From NCBI GenBank assembly GCA_023957115.1, contig JAMLHN010000044.1:1-32268 (forward strand): a stretch of DNA of 32,268 nt, written 5' to 3'. This stretch comes from Thermomicrobiales bacterium (GTDB lineage Bacteria; Chloroflexota; Chloroflexia; Thermomicrobiales; UBA6265). The notes below the pieces were generated by a model, which made no database searches, was not told the origin of the DNA, and saw nothing but the letters and a program-made list of their open reading frames with translations. This document shows, in pieces, positions 24,107 through 31,338 of this stretch. The stretch's first letter is position 1. Each line of letters opens with the position of its first letter. The position numbers and the translations under genes are program-made.

Positions 24107-25309
24107 ATGAAGGTCACCAGGGTTGAGACGATCTGGCTCGAAGAGTTCAGGAATGTCATCTGGATTCAGATTCACACCGATGAAGGGGTGATCGGCCTGG
24201 GCGAGACGTTTTTCGGGGCCGAGGCGGTCGAAGCCTACATCCACGAAAGTATCGCGCCCTATCTTCTGGACAAGGATCCGCTCCAGATCGATCTCCATTC
24301 CCGTGCCCTCTACGGCTACATCGGCTACCGCTCCAGTGGAGTCGAGACACGGGGCAATTCGGCGCTCGATATTGCCCTCTGGGACCTGCTCGGCAAAGTC
24401 ACCAATCAACCGATCTATCAGCTTCTGGGCGGCAAATCGCGCGATACCGTTCGCACCTACAACACCTGTGCCGGGTACCGGTACATCCGCAGCGCATCGA
24501 AGCAGGCGGTCGACAATTGGGGTACGGACAACACCCGCGACGAGGGCCCCTACGAAGATCTCGATGGATTCCTGCATCGCGCGGACGAGTTGGCGCTGAG
24601 CCTGCTCGAGCAGGGCATCACCGGGATGAAGATCTGGCCCTTCGATCCCTACGCCGAAGTCAGCGGCGGGCTCTATATCTCGAATCCCGATCTCGAGAAG
24701 GCGCTGGAGCCATTCCGCAAGATCCGTTCGGCGGTTGGCAACCAGATGGACATCATGGTCGAGTTCCATTCGCTCTGGAATCTCCCGACCGCCAAGAAAA
24801 TCGCCCGCGCGCTGGAGGAGTTCGACCCGTTCTGGTACGAGGATCCGATCCGGGCCGACAACATCGACGCCCTGGCCGACTATGCCGCGTCCACCTTTGT
24901 TCCGACGACGATCAGCGAGACGCTGGCGACCCGCTGGTCGTTCCGTGAGGTCATGCAGGCCAATGCGGCGGGTGTCATCATGCTCGATCTCTCCTGGTGC
25001 GGCGGGATCTCCGAAGCGAAGAAGATCGCCGGTATGGCCGAATCGTTCCAGCTTCCGATTGCCCCGCACGACTGCACCGGACCGGTGGTTCTGGTCGCTT
25101 CGACACATCTGTCGCTCAATGCCACCAATGCCCTTGTCCAGGAGTCGGTGCGTGCGTTCTACACCGGCTGGTACCGGGAGCTGGTGACCGATCTTCCGAG
25201 TGTCCAGAACGGATACATGGACCTTCCCGCCAAGCCGGGGCTCGGTACCGAGCTGCTTCCCGGCCTGCGCGACCGGGAAGATGCACACGTGCGCGTTTCC
25301 GTCCTCTAG
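24107..25309 (+). CDS. Enolase-superfamily (mandelate racemase/MLE) sugar-acid dehydratase
   Basis: A 400-residue enzyme that probably dehydrates an aldonic or uronic acid to a 2-keto-3-deoxy acid. The capping domain is about 1-125; in the barrel, GMKIWPFD carries the lysine strand, MDIMVEFHSLWN the first metal ligand and a histidine typical of galactonate/gluconate-type dehydratases, FWYEDPIRADN the second metal ligand, TISETLATR the third, and APHDCTGPVVL the catalytic histidine at the end. GNSALDIALWDLLGKV is the family capping-domain signature. GGGAGG lies 11 nt upstream of the ATG. Its neighbour galM suggests a sugar catabolism cluster, but the other pathway genes are absent here. The exact substrate is unknown. 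Confidence 0.9.
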   Translation: MKVTRVETIWLEEFRNVIWIQIHTDEGVIGLGETFFGAEAVEAYIHESIAPYLLDKDPLQIDLHSRALYGYIGYRSSGVETRGNSALDIALWDLLGKVTNQPIYQLLGGKSRDTVRTYNTCAGYRYIRSASKQAVDNWGTDNTRDEGPYEDLDGFLHRADELALSLLEQGITGMKIWPFDPYAEVSGGLYISNPDLEKALEPFRKIRSAVGNQMDIMVEFHSLWNLPTAKKIARALEEFDPFWYEDPIRADNIDALADYAASTFVPTTISETLATRWSFREVMQANAAGVIMLDLSWCGGISEAKKIAGMAESFQLPIAPHDCTGPVVLVASTHLSLNATNALVQESVRAFYTGWYRELVTDLPSVQNGYMDLPAKPGLGTELLPGLRDREDAHVRVSVL

Positions 25310-25363
25310 GCGAACATGCATTCTCTGGGCATGGGATACTCTGGGCAAGCGCCGGAGCGTTCC

Positions 25364-25663
25364 ATGAACCCGATCATCGAAGCCAAAAAACTCGAAATCA
25401 TTGCCCTTTGTCACCGATATGGTGTCTCCAGGCTGGACCTGTTCGGTTCCGCGACACGCTCAGACTGGGACCCGGAGCGGAGCGACTTCGATTTCATTGT
25501 CGAATTTCATGACTACGGTCCGGGGATTGCTCGTCGCTTTGTTGGATTCGGAGACGATCTGGAGCGGCTTTTGGGCCGAAAAGTCGACCTGGTCTCAGAG
25601 GGGGCTATGCGGCCACGCTTCCGCCGATCAGCAGATAGATCGCGCGAGGTTGTTCTTGCATAG
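25364..25663 (+). CDS. mntA: MntA-type nucleotidyltransferase antitoxin
   Basis: A 99-residue minimal nucleotidyltransferase. The metal/nucleotide signature is GS at 28-29 and DxD at 41-43 (LFGSATRSDW, SDFDFIV), with the third acidic residue Asp75 in KVDLVSE. In known type VII systems MntA adds AMP to a tyrosine of HepT and silences it. The GS-to-DxD gap is 11 residues here rather than the usual 10. The ATG at 25364 has GGAG upstream. It overlaps the HepT gene by 8 bp, antitoxin first. Confidence 0.88.
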   Translation: MNPIIEAKKLEIIALCHRYGVSRLDLFGSATRSDWDPERSDFDFIVEFHDYGPGIARRFVGFGDDLERLLGRKVDLVSEGAMRPRFRRSADRSREVVLA

Positions 25664-26006
25664 CGATGCGGCCGACGCGCTACTCGATCTTGTCGATTTT
25701 TGTGACGAGATCATGCTGTTCGCGGCTGGCAAAGACAGCGGACGTGACGATATCGAGCGGATGCGATACCTCGCGATCGAACGACTCTTTGAGTTGGTCG
25801 GAGAGTGTCTGAAACGAGCCATCAAAGCGGAGCCCTCGCTTGCGAAACGATTCGCCGATACACCGCAGGTCATCGGGATGCGAAATCGGATTGCGCACGA
25901 GTACGACGCCATCGATCCGGAGTTCGTCTGGGACACGGCATTCAACGACATCCCGCTGTTCGTCAACGATATCCGAAGATTGTTGGCTGCCGACGGGCAC
26001 GTCTAG
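25656..26006 (+). CDS. hepT: HepT-type HEPN ribonuclease toxin
   Basis: A 116-residue all-alpha HEPN (DUF86) protein. The RX4HXY toxin motif is complete: R76-N-R-I-A-H81-E-Y83 in MRNRIAHEYDAID. HepT toxins cut tRNA ends or mRNA; Tyr83 is the expected AMPylation site. The upstream helices IERMRYLAIERLFELVGECL form the dimer core. The start is TTG 25656 with GCGAGG 6 nt upstream, inside the end of mntA, so the pair is coupled. An intact catalytic motif implies an active toxin that needs MntA. Confidence 0.88.
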   Translation: MHSDAADALLDLVDFCDEIMLFAAGKDSGRDDIERMRYLAIERLFELVGECLKRAIKAEPSLAKRFADTPQVIGMRNRIAHEYDAIDPEFVWDTAFNDIPLFVNDIRRLLAADGHV

Positions 26007-26098
26007 CCGTTCTGTCGCCGCTCCCGTGGTAGCATCATCCGACGATGGACCCGACCCTCCCTCTGCCCCGGCGGGATATGTGAACGAGCTCGCGTGCA

Positions 26099-27556
26099 AT
26101 GCAAATGCAGGCCGGACAACTCTGGCAGGCCGTGCTGGGCGATATGCAAACCCGCCTGCCACGGAACGCCTTCGAAAATTGGTTGCGACCAACGATTCTC
26201 ATCGCGTTCGAGAATGACGTGGCCACAGTGGCTGCGCCCAACCTGTACTCGGCAGATACCCTGAAGAATCGCTACGCCGATCAGATCGAGCGCTTGCTCA
26301 CCGAGTTTGTCGGGCGCCCGGTCCGGGTCGAATTCACCGTTCCCAGCGGCGTAGATACCGACGACGCGGCCACCGATCTCGGTGCCTTCGCGCCGTCGAT
26401 TCCGCAATTGCCCGATCGGAAGACGGACCGGACTGTGAGTAAAGGGAGGGGACGAGGTCGCGCTCAGCGCGATCAGCAGAACGAGCTCCAGCTCCCGCTT
26501 GCGCCGGCGACGCCGTTGCCACCGGCCGCGCACAACCTCAATCCGCGGTATGTGTTCGAGACCTATGTCGTGGGCAAGTCGAACGTCTTTGCGCATGCCG
26601 CCGCCCAGGCGGTTGCCGAGCATCCTGGCGAGCAGTACAACCCACTCTATATCCATGGTGGAGTCGGGCTGGGCAAGACCCATCTGCTCCATGCCATCGG
26701 ACATAAGGCGATCTCGATACGCCCCAATCTGCGCGTCGTTTACGTCTCGTCGGAAAAATTCACGAACGATCTGATCGAGGCGATCCGCTCGCAGCGTATG
26801 GATGAATTTCGCGCCCGGTATCGCACCATCGATCTTCTGATGATCGACGACATTCAGTTCATCGGTGGGAAGGACAGTACGCAGGAGGAGTTCTTTCACA
26901 CCTTCAATACGCTCTATCAGGGAAGCAAACAGCTGGTGATCTCCAGCGACCGGCAGCCAAGCCAGATTGCCGGGCTCGAAGACCGGCTGCGATCGCGGTT
27001 CGAAGGTGGTTTGACGGCCGATGTCCAATCGCCCGATTTCGAGATGCGGATCGCGATCCTGCGCGAGAAAGCCGATGAAATGGGGGTCAAGCTCGACGAT
27101 GAGGTGATCGAATATATCGCCCACCGGGACAAGACCAACATCCGGGAGCTCGAAGGCGCATTCAATAAGGTGCTGGCGGTCGAGCGGCTGCAGGGACGCG
27201 CGATCACGCTCCAGTCTGCCATCGACACGCTCTCCGGTGGACGGGCGGCCGCTCGCAAGGCGGACATCACCAACGATGACGTCATTGCGACGGTGGCGGA
27301 GAAATGCGGTGTGACCGTCGAAGCCATGAAGGGGCGGAACCGGGCGCAAGAGATCGTCATGCCGCGCCAGATCGCGATGTATCTGATGCGTGAGGAGACG
27401 GGCGCCTCACTGGCCGAGATCGGCCGGGCACTGGGCGGTCGAGACCACACCACGGTTATTCACGGCATCGAAAAGATCGAAGCGCGCCTGCAGGAGGATG
27501 CGGCGTTGCGCACACGGGTGATTGCCATCCGGGAGGCCCTGCTGACCGTCCCCTGA
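26099..27556 (+). CDS. dnaA: Chromosomal replication initiator DnaA
   Basis: Binds DnaA boxes and melts the origin. The 485-residue product has all four domains: domain I (1-80, FENWLRP), a basic/glutamine-rich linker (about 95-145), the AAA+ domain with Walker A GGVGLGKT (187-194) and Walker B LLMIDDIQF (246-254), sensor-type RSRFEGGL, and domain IV with the DNA-binding signature GRDHTTVIHGIEKIE near the C terminus. ATG 26099 and ATG 26105 are both possible starts; no good ribosome-binding site is seen. No dnaN, recF or gyrB follows, and I find no TTATCCACA-like boxes in the gaps on either side, so this is not a standard oriC locus. It is downstream of the HepT/MntA pair. Confidence 0.97.
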   Translation: MQMQAGQLWQAVLGDMQTRLPRNAFENWLRPTILIAFENDVATVAAPNLYSADTLKNRYADQIERLLTEFVGRPVRVEFTVPSGVDTDDAATDLGAFAPSIPQLPDRKTDRTVSKGRGRGRAQRDQQNELQLPLAPATPLPPAAHNLNPRYVFETYVVGKSNVFAHAAAQAVAEHPGEQYNPLYIHGGVGLGKTHLLHAIGHKAISIRPNLRVVYVSSEKFTNDLIEAIRSQRMDEFRARYRTIDLLMIDDIQFIGGKDSTQEEFFHTFNTLYQGSKQLVISSDRQPSQIAGLEDRLRSRFEGGLTADVQSPDFEMRIAILREKADEMGVKLDDEVIEYIAHRDKTNIRELEGAFNKVLAVERLQGRAITLQSAIDTLSGGRAAARKADITNDDVIATVAEKCGVTVEAMKGRNRAQEIVMPRQIAMYLMREETGASLAEIGRALGGRDHTTVIHGIEKIEARLQEDAALRTRVIAIREALLTVP

Positions 27557-27672
27557 CCGAGCGGCGGCTGGCTCTCCAATTCAGCCTGTTCGGCAAGTCC
27601 GATTTAGGATTGTGCTACGGTGCAGTGATCTGATCCATTTGGATCTCTTCGAAATCGAACGCAATTCCGACA

Positions 27673-28404
27673 ATGGCTATGTCCAATCCAACGCAAGACG
27701 ACGATGTCGAGATCGTACCGGCCGGTGGCTGGTTGTCCATACGCGAAGCCTGCGCATTCCTGGGGGTTGACCAGTCGACCCTTCGGCGCTGGACGAACGA
27801 TGGCCGTGTGCCGGTCTTCAAGACACCCGGAGGACACCGCCGCTATGCGCGGGAGGACCTGCGTGCGCTCGTCGTCGGCAATCCGCGCAAGGTTGCCAAA
27901 TCCCGGGTAAGCCGCCAGGAACTGACCAGTCGTACGCTATCTGCCTATCAGGACGACTTCCTCAAGGCCGCGCGCGAACAGAAGTGGTTTCGGGCATTTG
28001 GCGCCACATCTCAGGAGGAGCATCGGAGAATCGGTCGTCGATTGGTCGATCTCGCGATTCGCTACGCGGCTGCGCCGGGCCAGGCGGACGATCGGCCAGA
28101 GCTCCTGGACGAGGGGCGCGAGATCGGAATTCACTATGGAATTTCCAGCGCCAGGGCTGGTCTGTCGACCAGCGAGACGATCGAAGTATTTCTTTACTTC
28201 CGATATCCGGTCGTCAAAGCCTTGCTCGATGTGATCGAGAAGGAGGGGCTGCCCGCCAGGCGCGCATCGCGGCTCTTCATTGGGATCGACGATTTCATCG
28301 ATGAGGTGCTGGTCGCCATGATTCGGGCACATGGAGCGGAGCTGGGACTCGAAACGGCGACTCCGTCCGTTCGGTCCGACCCTCCAGCGCGCTCCGGTTC
28401 TTGA
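27673..28404 (+). CDS. HTH (MerR/excisionase-type) regulator with helical C-domain
   Basis: A 243-residue putative transcription factor. Residues about 18-65 form a winged helix: WLSIREACAFLGVDQSTLRR followed by WTNDGRVPVFKTPGGHRRYA, matching the BldC/excisionase type of MerR-like domain. Residues about 80-225 are helical (TLSAYQDDFLKAAREQKWFR; TIEVFLYFRYPVVKALLDVI; RLFIGIDDFIDEVLVAMIRA), resembling RsbR/PucR-type N-terminal sensor bundles, so it may receive a signal. The start at 27673 has a second ATG three codons later. No ribosome-binding site is clear. The structured non-coding region directly downstream carries repeated sites that this protein could bind; that link is conjecture. Confidence 0.83.
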   Translation: MAMSNPTQDDDVEIVPAGGWLSIREACAFLGVDQSTLRRWTNDGRVPVFKTPGGHRRYAREDLRALVVGNPRKVAKSRVSRQELTSRTLSAYQDDFLKAAREQKWFRAFGATSQEEHRRIGRRLVDLAIRYAAAPGQADDRPELLDEGREIGIHYGISSARAGLSTSETIEVFLYFRYPVVKALLDVIEKEGLPARRASRLFIGIDDFIDEVLVAMIRAHGAELGLETATPSVRSDPPARSGS

Positions 28405-28480
28405 CTGGAAGGAACCTCTGCATCCAACCGCATAGACGTGTGTGATCGGGCAGATCAAGCCGTCTATTCGGCGAGATTCG

Positions 28481-28579
28481 ACAGGTCCGACTCTCGGTCA
28501 ACCCGGAGAATTCTGCGGACATTCGGTTTTGTCGTACCAACAGGTCCGAACGGACCTGCTTTCCTATCCGAACAGGTCG
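28481..28579. promoter_or_regulatory. Repeated ACAGGTC sites upstream of a promoter-like element
   Basis: ACAGGTCCGA occurs at 28481-28490 and 28540-28549 and ACAGGTCG at 28572-28579. The middle copy forms a palindrome CAGGTCCG-AA-CGGACCTG (28541-28558). The last copy ends 4 bp before TTGACT (28584-28589). A repeated motif plus dyad ahead of a -35-like box looks like an operator cluster. Confidence 0.5.
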
Positions 28580-28619
28580 CCAATTGACTCGCGGACAAGG
28601 GTAGGATGTATGCAGTGCA

Positions 28620-28773
28620 CCGGTTGGCTTCCCCCCTTCCCTCGCCAACCGGCGCCAATGACCCCCGCGGGGCCCCCTGCTGCAACAGGGGGCTCAGCTT
28701 TTCCGGGGGTTTTCGCAACCCGGAAATGAACACGCACAGGGGACCGGTCTGACCGCCGGTCCCCTGTTGTTTT
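28620..28773 (+). ncRNA. Candidate small RNA with four hairpins
   Basis: Four stem-loops follow in a row: 28620-28652 (CCGGTTGGC stem, 9 bp), 28672-28693 (GCCCCCTG stem, 8 bp), about 28701-28725 (TTCCGGG stem, 7 bp) and a terminator at 28737-28773. TTGACT at 28584 with TATGCA at 28609 (19-bp spacing) would start transcription close to 28620. No protein of normal codon use is seen here; only a 23-codon frame (28658-28729) exists. I do not recognise a known RNA family. Confidence 0.45.
28737..28773 (+). terminator. Rho-independent terminator
   Basis: CAGGGGACCGG and CCGGTCCCCTG form a perfect 11-bp stem with an 8-nt loop, followed by TTGTTTT. It could end the regulator transcript from 27673 or the candidate small RNA. 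Confidence 0.8.
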
Positions 28774-28804
28774 GTCCGAGTCGGTGGTGGTGTTGTAGAT
28801 CGCC

Positions 28805-29143
28805 CTACGCTGTGTGGTGATCGACCGGGCGCTCGTCGTCCTCCACGATCCATTCGGAGCGTTGGAGCGCGGTGCGGCGGGCACGCATCCGCCGGATGCG
28901 CCATGCGAAGGTTGCCGGCCCACTCAGCACGAATGCCAGCCCGATGACCCATAACCAGCTCGAGATGAGCGCGAAGATTCCGGCCGACTGCGAGCGATCG
29001 TACGAAAAAACCACGACCAGGAGACCGATCTTGCCGATCACCATGGCGGCAATCAATATCCAGGTTCCACGGCTCAGTTGTCCGAGGAACTCGTCGGACT
29101 CTTCGACCAAGAGTGGAGGAGGGGCATTGAGTTCGTGTTGCAT
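28805..29143 (-). CDS. Small two-helix membrane protein, unknown
   Basis: A 112-residue protein with two membrane helices, GTWILIAAMVIGKIGLLVVV (about 25-44) and ALISSWLWVIGLAFVLSGPA (about 57-76). A very basic segment (WRIRRMRARRTALQR) and an acidic tail follow, giving both termini inside. The start is taken as ATG 29143; GTG 29173, ten codons earlier, is equally possible, and neither has a good ribosome-binding site. Upstream is a nine-copy heptad array. No family is recognised. Confidence 0.6.
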   Translation of the reverse strand: MQHELNAPPPLLVEESDEFLGQLSRGTWILIAAMVIGKIGLLVVVFSYDRSQSAGIFALISSWLWVIGLAFVLSGPATFAWRIRRMRARRTALQRSEWIVEDDERPVDHHTA

Positions 29144-29195
29144 GGGAACGTTCCAGGACGAATCGATGATCACTGGGACAAGCGTACAACTTGAG

Positions 29196-29258
29196 GGAGT
29201 TAGGAGTTAGGAGTTAGGAGTTAGGAGTTAGGAGTTAGGAGCTAGGAGTTAGGAGTTG
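29196..29258. repeat. Heptad array GGAGTTA, 9 copies
   Basis: Nine units in perfect register: six GGAGTTA, one GGAGCTA, one GGAGTTA, one GGAGTTG. This is the longest pure array in the window and has no inverted partner. It occupies the upstream side of the small membrane protein gene. The rest of 29259-29417 shows no gene I can support. Confidence 0.95.
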
Positions 29259-29417
29259 GGAACACGGGATTCGGAGCCTGTCTCCCGGTCTTGTCTTGAA
29301 CGACCGTGAAGGATCCCTTGTCGGGTTCACGTTGTGGCGCTTTCGTCGCCAACGCGACATACGCTGCTGCAGCGGGTTTCAGAATGGAGGTGCGCTGCCG
29401 CGCGCGTTTCGGTGCTC

Positions 29418-29542
29418 ATACGGAATCCGCGTGATTCCCTGGGGATGCACCGCATCGGGTAGCCGGCGGTGCTTCGCCGGCACCGGGCCGGCGGCTACGA
29501 GGCACGGGATGAGATCCCTGTGTGTTTACCCGGATTCCGTAT
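29418..29542. mobile_element. MITE-like palindromic element
   Basis: A 12-bp perfect terminal inverted repeat (ATACGGAATCCG at 29418-29429, CGGATTCCGTAT at 29531-29542) encloses a GC-rich palindromic core (GTAGCCGGCGG...CCGGCGGCTAC, about 29459-29498). The 125-bp size and lack of coding fit a miniature non-autonomous element or large REP-like palindrome. Its right end meets the stop codon of the CBS gene. No clear target duplication is visible. Confidence 0.45.
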
Positions 29543-30237
29543 CACTCGTCCAGCTCGACCAGATCGGATGCGGTGATGATGCCGAGCGGCGCTTCCCGCG
29601 GGCGGCCGTGCTCGGTTACCACCACGGCCCGTAGCCGTTGTTGCCGCCGGTGGGGAAACGAAAGAAAGAGCTCGCGCGCTTCGTCGACGGGGGCGTCACG
29701 ATCGACAAAGGCAATTCCCCCCGCTTCCTCATAGGCCAACGCGTCGGCAATCGTGGCATCGGACAGATCGACACACGAGCCATCGACCTGGCGGCCCAGC
29801 CACCGGCTGACCCCGGCGGTACTGAGCAGGGTCAGCATCGCCTCGACGCGGACGATGATCTGATTGTGTCCGGTCTGCCAGAGGTCCTTGACCGCGTCCG
29901 TGAGTGGGTCGTCCTCGCGGTAGACCGTGATCTCGCTCCGAAAGAGAGGATAGACCCGCTCGGGGGCGGTCACGTGTTCCACAATGCCGGTGAACTCGTC
30001 CAGGGCTTCCCGCGTGATATCCGCGATGACATGCCCGCGCGGATGCTCGTGCACGATGGCGTTGCGCAAGTCTGCGAATTCCCGCAGATCGCGCTCATGT
30101 CGCCGAACCGTGGCGTTCTTGTTTGCCGCGCGGCCGATCAGACTACCGAACGGCACCTCCCGCTTGGAATCTGTTGTCTCGCGCAGAAACTGTTCGAGCT
30201 CGTTGAAACGCGTCAGAAACTGTTGGGTTCGATCCAT
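29542..30237 (-). CDS. HEPN-like N-terminal domain fused to a CBS-domain pair
   Basis: A 231-residue cytosolic protein. Residues 1-90 are helical and include FADLRNAIVHEHPRGHVIAD, where R58 and H63 fit the RX4H motif of HEPN ribonucleases (HXH rather than HXY). From about 100, two CBS modules follow: FRSEITVYREDDPLTDAVKD with NQIIVRVEAMLTLLSTAGVS, then GIAFVDRDAPVDEARELFLS with RLRAVVVTEHG and PLGIITASDLVELDE. CBS pairs bind adenine nucleotides. A nucleotide-gated HEPN protein is therefore suggested, but catalysis is unproven. The start at 30237 has AGGA 6 nt upstream and is preferred to the ATG two codons earlier. Confidence 0.8.
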   Translation of the reverse strand: MDRTQQFLTRFNELEQFLRETTDSKREVPFGSLIGRAANKNATVRRHERDLREFADLRNAIVHEHPRGHVIADITREALDEFTGIVEHVTAPERVYPLFRSEITVYREDDPLTDAVKDLWQTGHNQIIVRVEAMLTLLSTAGVSRWLGRQVDGSCVDLSDATIADALAYEEAGGIAFVDRDAPVDEARELFLSFPHRRQQRLRAVVVTEHGRPREAPLGIITASDLVELDE

Positions 30238-30553
30238 GGTCATCCTGTATCCGAACGCTCGCTCTGCGAGACGTCAAGCTCCTGGTGGGTGGCGCATCTT
30301 CTCGAAAAGAGCGACCGTACCTTATGCGCCCCCGTGTCTCGGGCGGGCGCAGCCCATCTTGTCGCGAGCGTCCATGGCCCGCTGGCGCAATTGTCGGCCA
30401 TCGGGACGGTGGTCTGAGCCCCACGATCGATTTGGACCGGGGAGGTCGCCAAATACCTCGTTCGGACTATTCACGCAGGCGAAGATTCGCGCATAGACTG
30501 TTTGGTATACGCACTGCACGGCGCAGCGTCCCATTCGTGACTGGAGATTCCTC

Positions 30554-31057
30554 ATGAGCTCGCAGAACATCACGCTATTGGCCGCCAAGTATCCAAATGA
30601 AGAGCATGCCAAAACCATTCTAGACATGCTCGAGTCGATGCATCGCGCGTTGACCATCGACCTCAAGGACGCCGTCATGATCACGCGAGAAGCGGACGGC
30701 AAGATCAAGACCCACGAAACTACAGATGTCACCACGAAGAAGGGGGCATTGCGCGGTGTGATTGCCGGAGGCATTCTCGGATTGATCTTTCCCCCGAGTC
30801 TGCTGGTGTCTGCGCTGGCCGGCGGCGGCATCGGCGCGATCTGGGGCCGGATCAAGGACAGCGGCGTCAAGCACGACGATATCAAGGAGCTGGCCGATAG
30901 CCTGACCGGCGATCAGGCGGCGATCATCGTGCTCGTATCCACCGAAACGGCCGAGGCGACCCAGCAGGCCCTCGGTTCGTACGACGGCGATCTCGTAACC
31001 AAGGTCTATAGCGAGGAAGACATGGTCCGGACGTACGAGAACGCGTCCGAGGGATAG
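30554..31057 (+). CDS. DUF1269-family membrane-associated protein
   Basis: A 167-residue protein of the DUF1269 type. An N-terminal alpha-beta segment (NITLLAAKYPNEEHAKTILD) leads to AVMITREADGKIKTHETTDV, then a glycine-rich hydrophobic hairpin (GALRGVIAGGILGLIFPPSL, VSALAGGGIGAIWG; residues 64-99), and a cytosolic domain with ALADSL-type helix (IKELADSLTGDQAAIIVLVS). Its molecular role is unknown; relatives are often stress-associated. GGAGA lies 8 nt before the ATG. It precedes the DUF6325 gene on the same strand. Confidence 0.88.
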   Translation: MSSQNITLLAAKYPNEEHAKTILDMLESMHRALTIDLKDAVMITREADGKIKTHETTDVTTKKGALRGVIAGGILGLIFPPSLLVSALAGGGIGAIWGRIKDSGVKHDDIKELADSLTGDQAAIIVLVSTETAEATQQALGSYDGDLVTKVYSEEDMVRTYENASEG

Positions 31058-31176
31058 CCCACACATTGTGTTGGATCGGGGCGCTGGCTGGCCAGGAATC
31101 GTAGGCGTCCGTCCGGCGAGCTGGATGGCCATGGGCCCGATTCGATTTCCTCAGACGAGCACGTCCAGGCGTGTGA

Positions 31177-31211
31177 CCGGCCGGTTGGAGCGGGAGCCGC
31201 GAACCGGCCGG
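31177..31211. other. 10-bp inverted repeat
   Basis: CCGGCCGGTT (31177-31186) and AACCGGCCGG (31202-31211) flank a 15-nt loop in the 281-bp gap between the DUF1269 and DUF6325 genes. No T tract follows. It may stabilise or attenuate the transcript. Nothing else is identified in 31058-31338. Confidence 0.55.
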
Positions 31212-31338
31212 AGTGTGCTACCGTGCCGCACGGGATGGGCGGGTCGGTTCGACCGTGAAGGTGGAGGCGGGCAGAATGCGATCCCACATGGCGGGTAACA
31301 GGCGCTCTCCCTGGGATTCAAGAATCGAGGATGACGCC

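Noticed and set aside
28584..28607. TTGACT/TAGGAT as a promoter at 28584-28607
   Set aside because: The hexamers equal those at 19394, but the spacing is only 12 bp, too short for sigma-70; the TATGCA at 28609 with 19 bp is the better reading.
29146..29155. GGAACGTTCC palindrome as a second LexA box
   Set aside because: The half-sites GAAC and GTTC have no 4-bp spacer, so it does not fit the GAAC-N4-GTTC operator.
28464..29189. 241-codon minus-strand frame over 28464-29189
   Set aside because: It crosses a terminator and several hairpins, has no family match, and overlaps a better gene candidate (two-helix membrane protein) in another frame.
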